The position numbers were made by a program, and so were the translations under genes. From assembly GCF_009389715.1 (NCBI RefSeq), contig NC_052409.1:474001-538000 (forward strand): a DNA stretch of 64,000 nucleotides, given 5' to 3'. This DNA is from Phoenix dactylifera (taxonomy: Eukaryota > Streptophyta > Magnoliopsida > Arecales > Arecaceae). The notes under the pieces were generated by a model. The model saw only the letters and a program-made list of their open reading frames with translations, did no database searches and had not been told where the DNA came from. Shown here piece after piece: positions 52,001 to 62,100 of this stretch (within the stretch, counting starts at the first letter, position 1; each line of letters opens with the position of its first letter).

Positions 52001-52651
52001 AAGCCTGACATATAAGCCACTACTAGAATCATGATTGTATTAAACCAGGAAGTGAGGTTTGTGATGTAGTGCTCGACTGCAATAACTGTGAACATAGTTA
52101 AGAAGTCAAAATATGTTGTGAACGCCTAAAAGTGTTTTTGTTGGTCTCATAACAACTCTTCAGTCGTGGGAAGGAAATGGATGCAAAAATTAGGTCAATT
52201 AAGAGTTCCCAACAATACCATCTTCGGTCTACCTAAAGTAAAAAGAACAAATCCTTTATGGCCTTTTATTAGTCTTTCAGTAGGATTATTGTTTCGCTAA
52301 TTGCAGCAATGAATGACGCTCTTGATCAGGAATGGATTAGGGCAGCGATCAAGCCCTATTGCTGGAACCCATATCTTCTAAAAATGCAATCACAGATCGA
52401 AGAAGCTAACAAAAAGGCATAATTCGATACAAGAGCTATCCTAATATTAAAATATCACGGTGGGGAAAGAAAAAGGTTGCAAGAAAGAATCAATCAAGAA
52501 AGGGAAAAAAGAAAGAAAATTCGGTGAGGAACTGACCCTGGGCTTGAATCGAGAAGCAGGGACATCACTGCGGCACTCCGGCCTGATCGGATAGAAAGTA
52601 TCCAGGCTCCCCCCAATCTTCAGGAATTGGGGTACAGCAATCCATCATCAT
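42705..52651 (-). CDS. TBC-domain Rab GTPase-activating protein, reading frame disrupted
   Basis: Homologue of plant gyp1p-superfamily Rab GAPs. Eleven exons with good splice sites: 52537-52651, 50783-50878, 49746-49849, 49265-49500, 46407-46529, 46201-46289, 45494-45600, 43472-43569, 43003-43254, 42806-42889 and 42705-42719, about 438 aa by family comparison. Clear landmarks: TFYPIRPECRSDVPASRFKP, VWEFLLGCYDPKSTFDER, ITEDGQPIQDP, the arginine-finger motif GLDVARTDR, the glutamine-finger motif DIGYCQGMSDLCSP, DGGEYLFAFRMLMVLFRREF and LLKEAKGLDDVVK. The frame breaks: a six-G run in exon 1 is one base too long for the family frame, exon 4 loses one base after GSGKIITT, the exon 4/5 junction is one base over, and exon 7 has an extra C after DPK. 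Splice sites and motifs are otherwise intact, so it is a young pseudogene or carries assembly errors. Intron 4 holds a Harbinger-like element. Confidence 0.85.
42940..42999 (+). repeat. (GA)n microsatellite at the exon 9 donor of the TBC gene
   Basis: About 28 GA units. On the gene strand this is a (CT)n run beginning within three bases of the GTCCTC donor of exon 9, so it forms the very start of intron 9. Confidence 0.9.
47453..49028. mobile_element. PIF/Harbinger-like non-autonomous element in TBC intron 4 (1576 bp)
   Basis: Flanked by the 3-bp duplication TAA (47450-47452 and 49029-49031). The left end reads GGCCCTGCTTGGGGGAGCT, and the right end read inward is GCTCCTGTTTGGGGGAGCT, so the last 12 or so bases pair well. 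Inside are subterminal AAAAGCTG and AGCTTTT words, an AT-rich core full of TAATATAATATT, then a GC-rich block and a right arm with CTTTCCGAAAAGCTG palindromes. No transposase frame. TAA duplication plus these ends suit PIF/Harbinger (Tourist-like). Confidence 0.75.
48160..48780. repeat. GC-rich block with pyrimidine-rich border inside the Harbinger-like element
   Basis: 48160-48245 is a T/C tract; 48270-48530 has several unequal copies of a GGCCGGCGGCGGCCGCGGGAGGGGG-type word broken into shorter forms such as CGCGGGAGGGGG and GTGGCCGGCGGCG. Composition jumps from very AT-rich to very GC-rich and back. A 269-codon open frame on the minus strand is a consequence of this composition and shows no domain. 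Confidence 0.7.
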
Positions 52652-52945
52652 TCCCTTGATTCCCAATTTCCTGTTCGCTGGACAAACCTCAAATCTTCAA
52701 ATCGCTTCACCAAGGCGCCCTAATCTTCCTTTTATAAAACCCAGAACCGTCCCTTAATCGGTGGAATTCCCAACAGATGCATCGCGCAAAAAACATGATG
52801 AATTAATGGAAAACATAGTTCGATTTTGATTCAAGATTCTACCTTGTGCGCGGCAATAGGATGAATGCCCCGGAACCGATTTGGATCACAGAATCCACGA
52901 GAAAATGAGCGATAATTACACGAAAGGAAGGACGAACGAGATGAA

Positions 52946-52962
52946 ATTAGGGTTAGGGTTTT
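52946..52962 (-). promoter_or_regulatory. Telobox in the TBC gene leader
   Basis: The minus strand reads AAAACCCTAACCCTAAT, two telomere-type units as found in leaders of many plant genes. It sits in the probable 5' UTR exon that ends at a donor (GTAGAA) near 52855. Confidence 0.4.
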
Positions 52963-53211
52963 GCTTTTTCTTTTTTCTATCTGCCGTTCGAAGGGGCATG
53001 GAGAGATATCGAAGAACGGGATCCCGCTTCGAAATAACGGCTAGTTTGGGATTCTTTGCCGGAAAGACAGCTAAAGCTAATCTAGGCCCCCCGAGTACCT
53101 ACCTGGTCGGCCATCGTGCTTGCCGGATGCGCTGGCGACCAAAAAGCTGTACAAACCAACTGATTCTTTGACGCCTATATTTGTTCGGGCTGATTTTTCA
53201 TAATTCAAATT

Positions 53212-54029
53212 ATGTTAGGCCGAGCTTTTTGATGGCAAAAAAATTACTTTCTCACTCTTCAAAACATATTTTTAAATAAAATAAAAATATTTAGTAAAAA
53301 TTTGGAAAAGCTTTCTTAACTTTTCAGAAAGCTAAAAATAATTTTTGAAAGAAGCTTTATTTTGGAGCTTTTCGAAAAAATACTTTTAGGCCCCATCAAA
53401 AAGCTGTTTTTTACTAAAATATTAATGATAAATATAACAATTACATAAAATGTCTCTTTATAATTTCTAAAAATCTGTAGAAGGGTAAAAAATTACTTTA
53501 CACTAATAATTATAATATTTTATATATTTATTATTATATTATACTATAAATATAATATTATATTACATTATATCATAATACATTAATATGTTATGTTAAA
53601 TAATTTAATATTATGTTATATTATGAAAAAATAATTTATGCTAATAATTATATATTTTATACTTTTGTTATTATATTATACTATAAATATCATATTATAT
53701 TACATTATATCATAATACTTTAATATGTTATATTAAATAATTTAATATTATATTAAATTATTATACTATAGTATACAATATTATATTACTGTATTATAAT
53801 AATATTATATTATATTGTGGTAATATTATACTATATCATATATTTATGTATTAACATATATTATATTTTATTGTTCTTTGTTGTATAATACTATGTAATA
53901 TTCTTTATGATCATTTTGTCATACTAAACGTAAATTCTCACTGTGCCACAACATTTTAAAAATGTAGTTACCAAATAATAAACAGCTTTTTATAAAAGCT
54001 CTATTGCTAACAGCTCTTCCAAACGGGAC
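53212..54029. mobile_element. Second copy of the Harbinger-like family, opposite orientation
   Basis: Read on the minus strand, 54029 downwards matches the left arm of the element at 47453: GTCCCGTTTGGAAGAGCTGTT against GGCCCTGCTTGGGGGAGCTGT, then TAAAAAGCTGTTT, TTTGGTAACTACATT, TATGACAAAAT and the TAATATAAT core. Its other arm carries GAGCTTTT, ATTACTTTC and GCTTTCT words matching the right arm. It lacks the GC-rich block. The outer end near 53212 has lost a clear terminal repeat and the duplication is not intact, so it is the older copy. Confidence 0.7.
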
Positions 54030-56065
54030 TTTCATTGGTGCAGCTAACCATCCCTTTTTGGCCGCATGGCTGACCTGCCAAGATGACGTATGCCTACATG
54101 CCACTAATCTCTGAGATGCATTAGCATGGATGCTATCTATCTTGCATCACAGCAACACATAGAGATGATTGGTGGCGTGCGTCAGTATGGCCATGTATGC
54201 AATAATTTTTTAATAATATATATATATTTTTTGGATATGAAAGAAGTTTTCTAAATTTGCTATGTTTCAATTTATTAGATTAAAGCTATTAATTAAAAGA
54301 TAAAAAGTTATGCTGCCAAGTACTTCATCCAGGAATTTTATACTTGTATGGTATTTTTGTTTTTTTATAATTTTCTTGTACATGTTTGGAGATAAATTGG
54401 TTTTTAAAGTGGTAGACAAAAATTATTACTGTATTAAAAAAATATTTGTTTTTCATTTGCAAGATTTTTAGGAAGTAGTTTTAGGGATTGCAACTTCATT
54501 GCAATTTTAAAAGAGTCCACAATTCTCCAGTGAAGCAGGATAGATATAATCGCCGAGTATTTGCTTGAATGGTATTATCCCTTGCAACTTGAGAAAGGTG
54601 GTGGGAGTTCAATATTGGTTGAGATTGACCCATGACAAATGAGATAGGCGTAAAATATAAGGCGGTGATTAGCTACTTCTAATCTTGAAATAGAGAGAGA
54701 AATTACTCGGCCTAAAGTGGCAGTCAAGATATGCAAGCATACCTGGAAGGATATTTGGCAGTATCCATGATGAACAAAATCCATAAACAAAGTGTCGTAT
54801 GCATCACCAATCAATGTAATATGAAAAGAGAGACCCAAAATCTCCTATCCTCGGTGCTCTTTGATGGATTGTTTCCAATGATGTAGGCTCTTCACACTTT
54901 TTTTCCAAACATGAATGCCTGCTGGCTCGCCAACTTGGCTAGCTCATTCAATCTCGTAGCTATGCCATTTTCAAATAAATATCTGATAAAAAATCATAAC
55001 ATTTTGGTGATAAAATTATGGAGCTTGAATGGCTTCTTATATTTGGACAACAAGTTTGTCAATTATTGAGTACCATTTCATAAAAAAGATAAACATATAA
55101 GAAGTTTGCACGCACATAACAAATGAGATAGAAATGATCGAGATAAAGCGTTTAGTTTGAGCAATACGTCTGCGATGCTTAACTCGGCAGGGTACAAGCT
55201 TTGCGGCCACACCATGCTATGCTATGGCAAGATTACTGGTGCCACTAAACTTTGAGCCAGGTCAATCACCGCTCGATTTGCTATGAGCGGTAAGAACCGA
55301 AAAGAAGTATGGTTGGGTGAGATTAAGATAAATAAGAACTAAATGCCGCCGAGGGCGACTTTTAAGGTCTATTTGTCCAAAAATTTCTAGTAGAGATTCT
55401 TCGATGTGTAATCCAAAATTTAGAGCAATAGTGTATAAGGAAGAAAATTTGTAAAGAAAAGTTTTAAAATGAGCTTATCTAAGGATTTCTGGACTACCTC
55501 TTTATCTGAGGCAAAATACACATCCGTTACTTAATTTGGCACGATGTGCTTTAATTGTACAATAACAGTAACATGGTATTCATCTCGCACGAGCAATGTG
55601 GCGGCAATTAAGCTGATCGTGCATTAATTGCAGTATGGTCATAACTACTAGTTTTTATTACCTCCAAAGTAGTTGTTCTCGGTTCAGACCCAATCGAGGA
55701 GTCGGTTTACGCTGAGATCAAGATGTTATTATTTCCATCAATTATAATGATTAGACCTTCAGTTGTAAACTATAGCTATCTTAGAATAGTCTCTTACCGC
55801 ACCACTTTGTCCCATGCCGGGGGTTGCAGGTCAATGACATCAGAGAACTATCGCATAGGGTAGCCAATCCATCAGGCCACCCTCTCTCTCTCTCTCTCTC
55901 TCTCACTCACTCAAATGTCATGTTTGAAGGTCAATTTTGACGAGTGACCAACGCACGTCGCCGGAGCCCAAGGGGTTGCAGGGATTCTACCTTACCGAAG
56001 CTATCATGTGGTTGAAACGATTAGCCTCCTAGGAGGAGAGCGAAGCTTGGGTTGGGGCTATTTGG
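54030..56065. other. Intergenic region between TBC and EMF2-like genes
   Basis: AT-rich, with a (CT)n microsatellite at 55881-55904. No coding exon or element ends recognised. Confidence 0.4.
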
Positions 56066-56099
56066 TTGCTGCAGGCCCATCGGCGGCAAAAGGCCCATC

Positions 56100-56395
56100 C
56101 ACTTGGTTTGGGCTGCTACACTAACATTTTCAGACCGGGCAGCAGCTCGACCCGCTTTTTAAGCTACAGTAGCTCGAGTCACTCGAGCGTCCGGAGAAAG
56201 GGAAGCGTCGCTTCGTTTCGCTTCGCCTCCCCCCTCCCGTCCGCTCCAGAGAAAGAACGGAGCCCTAGCCACCGCTCTCCCGACGGAAGCGAGCCTCTTC
56301 CCAGCCACCTGACGGCTCCAACAGTCTCCTTCTCCTCCTCGTTGTCGTTTCCGCTGCCTACCTTACCTCGAGGAGCCTCGAAGCCTCCGATCTCG
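56100..56395 (+). other. 5' UTR exon of the EMF2-like gene
   Basis: A GC- and pyrimidine-rich stretch ends at a strong donor (TCTCG, GTGAGT at 56396) and would be spliced to the acceptor CTGCCCAG at 59190, two bases before the start codon. The upstream limit is a guess. The 2.8-kb leader intron holds a MITE and open frames of no recognised product. Confidence 0.5.
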
Positions 56396-56530
56396 GTGAG
56401 TTCTGTCCTCCTATCTTCTCTCTTTATCAAGAGTTTATCTCCTCCTGATGCTTCCTATCCTTCTTGGATCTCGTTCCCGACAACGTTGTTCTACCGGAAT
56501 CCATGAAAGAAGGCCTTGATTTCGGTTGAT

Positions 56531-56556
56531 CCCTAACCCTAACCCTAATCCTAATC
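56531..56556 (+). promoter_or_regulatory. Telobox cluster at the start of the EMF2-like leader intron
   Basis: CCCTAACCCTAACCCTAATCC, telomere-type repeats about 135 bp after the first donor. In plants such motifs occur near transcription starts and can recruit telobox-binding proteins. Confidence 0.4.
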
Positions 56557-58253
56557 CCATCCAAGCCAGAGCTATCGTTCTGTGCTTGCATCCATTCAGG
56601 TCTCACTAGAAAGAGGAATACTCAACAAAACACGATATTTTCATCCAGTACATGGCATTCAGTGCTATCTACGTTGAATATAATTTGAGAAGATATACCC
56701 TATCTATACATTCCAATTACGGAGCTTAGTTTTCAGCAGTTAATGCTCCTTTTTCTTTTCTTTGTTTGATTGCTAATGCCCAAAATTTAGGTCATTTCCG
56801 CTGATTAAGTGATGCACAGGGACCCTACAGTGCAGAATAAATTACGGAGGACAAATTCTGAACTCATATAAATAACATAATAAGAGCATAACAAAGTAAA
56901 GATAGCTATCTTAAAAGAATATTCTTTGGGATCGACAAAACCACAATATGTAAGGATTCCAACCAGTGAGAATTTGAACGACAAATGCATAGAGCTGAAA
57001 GGTAGAAGATAGGTAGCTCAGAGGTTTCACCAAATAGGATAAAAGATGATACAAAAACCTACTCTAACAGTGAATCACCATGCTCATCTCTTTCAAATGC
57101 CAATATCATCTGAAACAATATCCTTTTTTGGCCGTTCTCCGTGTTTCTGCAGACAATTTTTCCCTAAAGGACAGATTTTGCCGCAAAGAAAATCAAGGTT
57201 TCTCTTAAATCAAATCATATTAGAGAGTGCAAGAGCTTATCAAGAGCTACAAGATGCTCCTTTCCCTCCTGAACCAATTGGGCAAGAGGGTCTCGAGAAA
57301 AGCCTAACTTCCCTTCAAGTTGGCATCATTAACATGCCCGTCGCATCCCAACACCCACCTGCATGAGCCTCCATGCCCTTAATAAACAAGAGAAAAGGGG
57401 ATTAAACAAAGGGGGCAGCCCATTTACATTAGGTGGTGGTCAAAGAAGAGAGCAGGTGTGTGTTTTTTGGAGAGGGGGGGGGGGAGGGACTTAGTTGCCA
57501 GTTGGTGATGCCTTACCAATGCTAATGATGGTGCTTTTTTGGTGGGTGGTCCTGGCATCCATGTTCCCTTCTTCCCCTCCTTTGGTGTTGATTTTTCTTC
57601 TCTGCTTCTCCTTCGTACTCAAGGATTTCTTATCTTGGACACTGCAAAGTGAAGAGGAGCTAGGTATGTTGGGAACAACATGAAACATGGTTACCATGGG
57701 GGAAACAGGTAAGGAAGACATTGCAAGAACAAAAAATGGGAAGCGATGGCGAAGACAAGACTTGCTTGGAAAGAAGAAAATGTGATCCAAAATAAGCAAT
57801 AATATTAAGGAAAGTGCTTGTGAAAAATGTATAAAGACCAATGGGGACATTGTTAAAATATTAGTTTTCATTGGTTTCTCTAGTTAATCTTCCAACTGAT
57901 TTTCTGTCCCTTTCCTATTTTTGGACCAAAGTGTCGCTGGAGCAATGCATGGCTAGTGGAATGCCCCCTTCCCCCAATACAAGTAGCTGCCAAAGAAAAG
58001 AGTTCTTGTCAACAACTTGCCCTCGCCCTCATCTAACTAGTACTTTTTGTCAAGATTCTTCTCTTTCCAGAATTGTGTTTTGAGTATGTTTTCAAAACAA
58101 ATAACATCTGTTTCTCAATTCGATTTTCTGAGAAACTCTAAGTGAATGGAAACCTATTTCCTAGTATGCATGAAGGGCATTTTTGCCGTGGATGAAGGTA
58201 TGTAGTGAAGAAATAAGGTTTCTTCCCTATCATGTAGGTAGGCTTTCTGCTAG

Positions 58254-58439
58254 CAAGGTTCGCCGTACTAGCCCGAACTGGGCAGTACAGGACGTACTGT
58301 ACCATACCGCTTCATTGCCGGTACCGGTATGGATGGCGTACCGACACTCGGTACATTGAAAAAAATTTATACCTTACCGTACCGACACTATGCTAGTGAG
58401 GCATTGGTACAGGGTCCGGTACCGAGACGGTGACCCTTG
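58254..58439. mobile_element. MITE with CAAGG ends in EMF2-like leader intron (186 bp)
   Basis: The left end is CAAGGTTCGCCGTAC and the right end read inward is CAAGGGTCACCGTCTCGG. Flanking 8-mers TCTGCTAG (58246-58253) and CCTGCTGG (58440-58447) agree at six positions, as in a hAT insertion. The interior is full of the palindromic words GTACCGG, CGGTACC and GGTACTG-like forms and folds on itself. Confidence 0.6.
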
Positions 58440-59191
58440 CCTGCTGGTTCATGGATGATTGTTCTTTATACTCAACTATAATTGAGCACATGCAATCCAC
58501 ATAAGGGAACATTTCATGATATTTATATTTTACACGAGAGTTGCCCAAATTGTATGTATTGCAAAACTCATCCTTTATCTTGCATTATGTGCTTCGACCT
58601 TGGTCTTATAGTGTACATATGCAATCTTCTTTAGTCTTTGATTCAATAATTGATTTCTTATTTTTGTGAGTGCTTTGTTGTTTTTATGTATGGTCTCATA
58701 GCCTAGTAATAACTTGTTTCCATTGCGAAACTTGCTTCCTGATTTCCCTTTCTGTCATATATTCCAAAGACTCATAAAAAATTCCTAAGCAGATTCTGGA
58801 TGTTCAACTTATGTAGCCTTTCCAGAATTTATACTTTATCTTTCTTTATAATTAAAGTTCATGGAAATTATTGCATACAATTTGTTATCCGAAGATTCTG
58901 TTTGCTAGTAGCGGTTGGCACATGTTCCGTAAAGGAAAAATGTTAGATAACCTTTGTCCTGTCATTTCAAAATTATCGTTATGTTTTGCATTCTTATAAA
59001 TTTGTACTATGCATACTTGTTCCTCATATATTTTGAAACGGAAGGCATTGCCTATACTTTTCTTACAGAATCGCTAAAATACTTTGTAACTGGAAAGAAG
59101 TAAGTGAATGTTACTCTTGGTGGATGACCCCTCGACATACTTGGTCAAGCTTGGAGTTCTATGAAATATATTTCGCCACCTCCTGCCCAGA

Positions 59192-62100
59192 ATGCCAGGC
59201 TTACCTTTGGCAGTTCGTGAAACCACGTAAGTTTGCACCCTAAACACCATATCTGGTTGTCCAGCATTAATTGCAATAGTTTTTGAAAGCAGTCTTGCCT
59301 TATAGGTTTGGTTATTTTTGTTCAGTTTGATTAAATTTTGTTTTCTGACTGAAGCCTGTGCCCTAACCGATGAAAGAATGAACCATCATACATTTTGATT
59401 TTATTCATGTTCGGGAATGTTGGCTGCAGTTGCAGCCATTCTAGGACTGCTGACCAGATGTGCCGCCAGCAGTCTCGGGTTCGTTTGACTGCTGAAGAGC
59501 AACTTGCAGCTGAAGAAAGCCTTTCCGTTTATTGTAAACCAGTTGAGCTTTACAATATTCTTCAACGCCGAGCAATACGAAATGTATGTTCCTTAACCAT
59601 TGGGCTCTGGTATTGGTGACTTGTCTTATTTAAGAAAAACTCCTGTACCTTCTGTCTGTTGCCATGGTCATGTGCAGAATGATTTCATTTCGAAAGAAAA
59701 ATCTGTTTTAAAGTTCTAACAGTTTGATTATGCTGCAGCCATCATTTCTTCAGAGATGCTTGCAATACAAGATAGAGGCCAAGCGCAAACGGAGGTTTTT
59801 ATTCTGTCTTATAATTATTTCCTTTTTTAGGTGTAAAGCGATTTATCTCTCTCTAATTCTTTGCTAAATACTGCTTGCTTTATGCCTTATCTTTTAAAGT
59901 TATGTAGCATTGTTCACCCCACCCCCTCCCCAAACACCCCCCCCCCCCCCCCCCCCCCCCCCCACCAAAACCAAACCACCACACACACACACAAAAGGAA
60001 CCACACTGCAAACCCCACCACCGCTCACACAGATAAATACACAAGCAACTACAAGGTTGGTGGATTTTGGTTGAACACCGTTTTTGTCTTCTAATCAAAT
60101 TGATATCTGGAAAGAAGGAATGCTACTTTTTGTAACTATCAACCATTTGTTTAACTTATATTCAATTAAATTTTTCCTCCCAAATACGTAGTACGACTGA
60201 CTTTATGTGAATCAAGACCATATACTTTAAAATGATATTTGATGGTGAATGCGAGTTGTATGATAATTCCTGGTTGGAAAAGTGTTATTTTTTTCTCACT
60301 GCAAATGTCTTTCTACATCAATTTGCTTTCTCATATATCTTTGGCTTATGGATCACAGTATTATTTTGATGAGAAGAGGCCAACTTTCTTGTTTTTTATG
60401 GGTGTCAAAACTGTTTTACATAACTTATGATTTCTACAAAATGGTTAAGCTTTGATTGGAAAAGGTTTTATGAATTTATTGCTGGCTCACAGTTATGGTG
60501 CCAAGGAATATTTGAAAATTATTTACTTAAACATAGTTAATAATTTTGATTAAGTTGTTTTGATGCTAATCAGCAGGCCTATATTCTGATCCAAGTGAAA
60601 GAATCATTGATAACAGTGGAAAGCAGTCTGTCTTGAATATAATTCAGTTGAAAGAGAGATGTATGGGCAAGGTTTTAAACACCGTGGGATGGGTTGTCCC
60701 ATATTTTTCTATGGAATGGGAAGTCCTATGTCACGACAGTTGGGATGGTGGATGTCCCATCCTATCTCGATCCACTTTTCGATTTGCCCCGTCTTGACAC
60801 TTAATGACGATGGGGTGCCCCACCTCTCCACCTTTACTTAAAACCTCGTGTGGAACTTTTACCATATGGAATTTGAAGATTGGAGCATCAATGTTGTATC
60901 TAGCATTATACAAGCGTTCCATAGGATTAGCTATCATTGAAACCAGAATTTATCAGATAAGCTTATTGTCAGATTGATAGTTATTGCAATCAGATCGACG
61001 GAGTTTGGAATTGCTAGAGGTCATGGTTCTACTATTAACACTGGTTTTGAGCCCAAGGTTTGTTTTTGGGCTGAATGTTGATATCGTTGGTCAAATTAAT
61101 TATGAGAGCTTAAGGACAAGATTTAGGGCCAAGAATTTTGGTTTCCTGAAGGCCTGAAATCAGTGGTTATTGTTAACAGGTGTAAGGGATTTTGCTTGTT
61201 GCCTTTGTAAACATTAAAGGCATAATTGCCAGGTTGGGAAACAAGTGCGAGAAATGATACAAGAAATAAGAGTGGGAAATGATTGAAAAAAAAAAACAAT
61301 TCAAGAAACAGAAACATCTATACAAAATTACTTAAATTATCGATATATTTAGTATAAGAAATAAGAAATGAATCTTACAAGATTTTGTTCTAAAATCGCT
61401 ACTTGTTGCCTATGTGTTGTTTTTAAAAGGCAAAGGGGGTGAATATTTTTTATTCTTTCTTTTTTTTTTGTGAGGCTTAGCATGTAACTTTTTTTGGGAC
61501 GTGGAGTCCATGTTGGGGCTTCATGCGTATTCTTAGTTGTATATATTTCTAATTAAAAATAGTTTTAGATTTATAAGACTTCTGGGAAGGAAACTCTAGC
61601 AATAAGTCCTACATGGAAAGATAACTCATGTGGAGAGAATCTAAATGGGTTTTTTTTTTTTCTAGACTTCCTTTGGGCAGCGGGACCAAGACATGTTGGG
61701 AAGAGAGGAAAAAGGGAGAGCACGAAACCTTTTTTTCCTTCTCATCCTTTCTGATTTGAGTGGAATACTGTGTTGGTTATTTTGAAAACGCAAATTATGC
61801 ATTTCTTAGAACGTGCTTTACAATCATTTCTTAGTTTGGTTTCGTAGGAAACTCCTCTTCAATTAGGAAACATGTTTCCCTGCATCTATGATTAAGGGTG
61901 TCCAAGTGGGTCGGATAGGCCCATTCTCTTAAGAATTTGTCGAAACTGCTATTAATTGTGGTATTGCTATTAAAGTAGGATTTGAATCTAAACAAATTGT
62001 AGTTTTGTTTTTGTATTTTTCCAGTTACAGGCAGCTCCTAGAACTCTGGCATTAGATTTACAAAATGACTGAGATTTTATGTTTTCTACAAATGCTTAAG

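Noticed and set aside
57046-57871. Open frames of 106 (plus) and 126 (minus) codons in the EMF2-like leader intron
   Set aside because: No domain, no splice support and ordinary intron composition.
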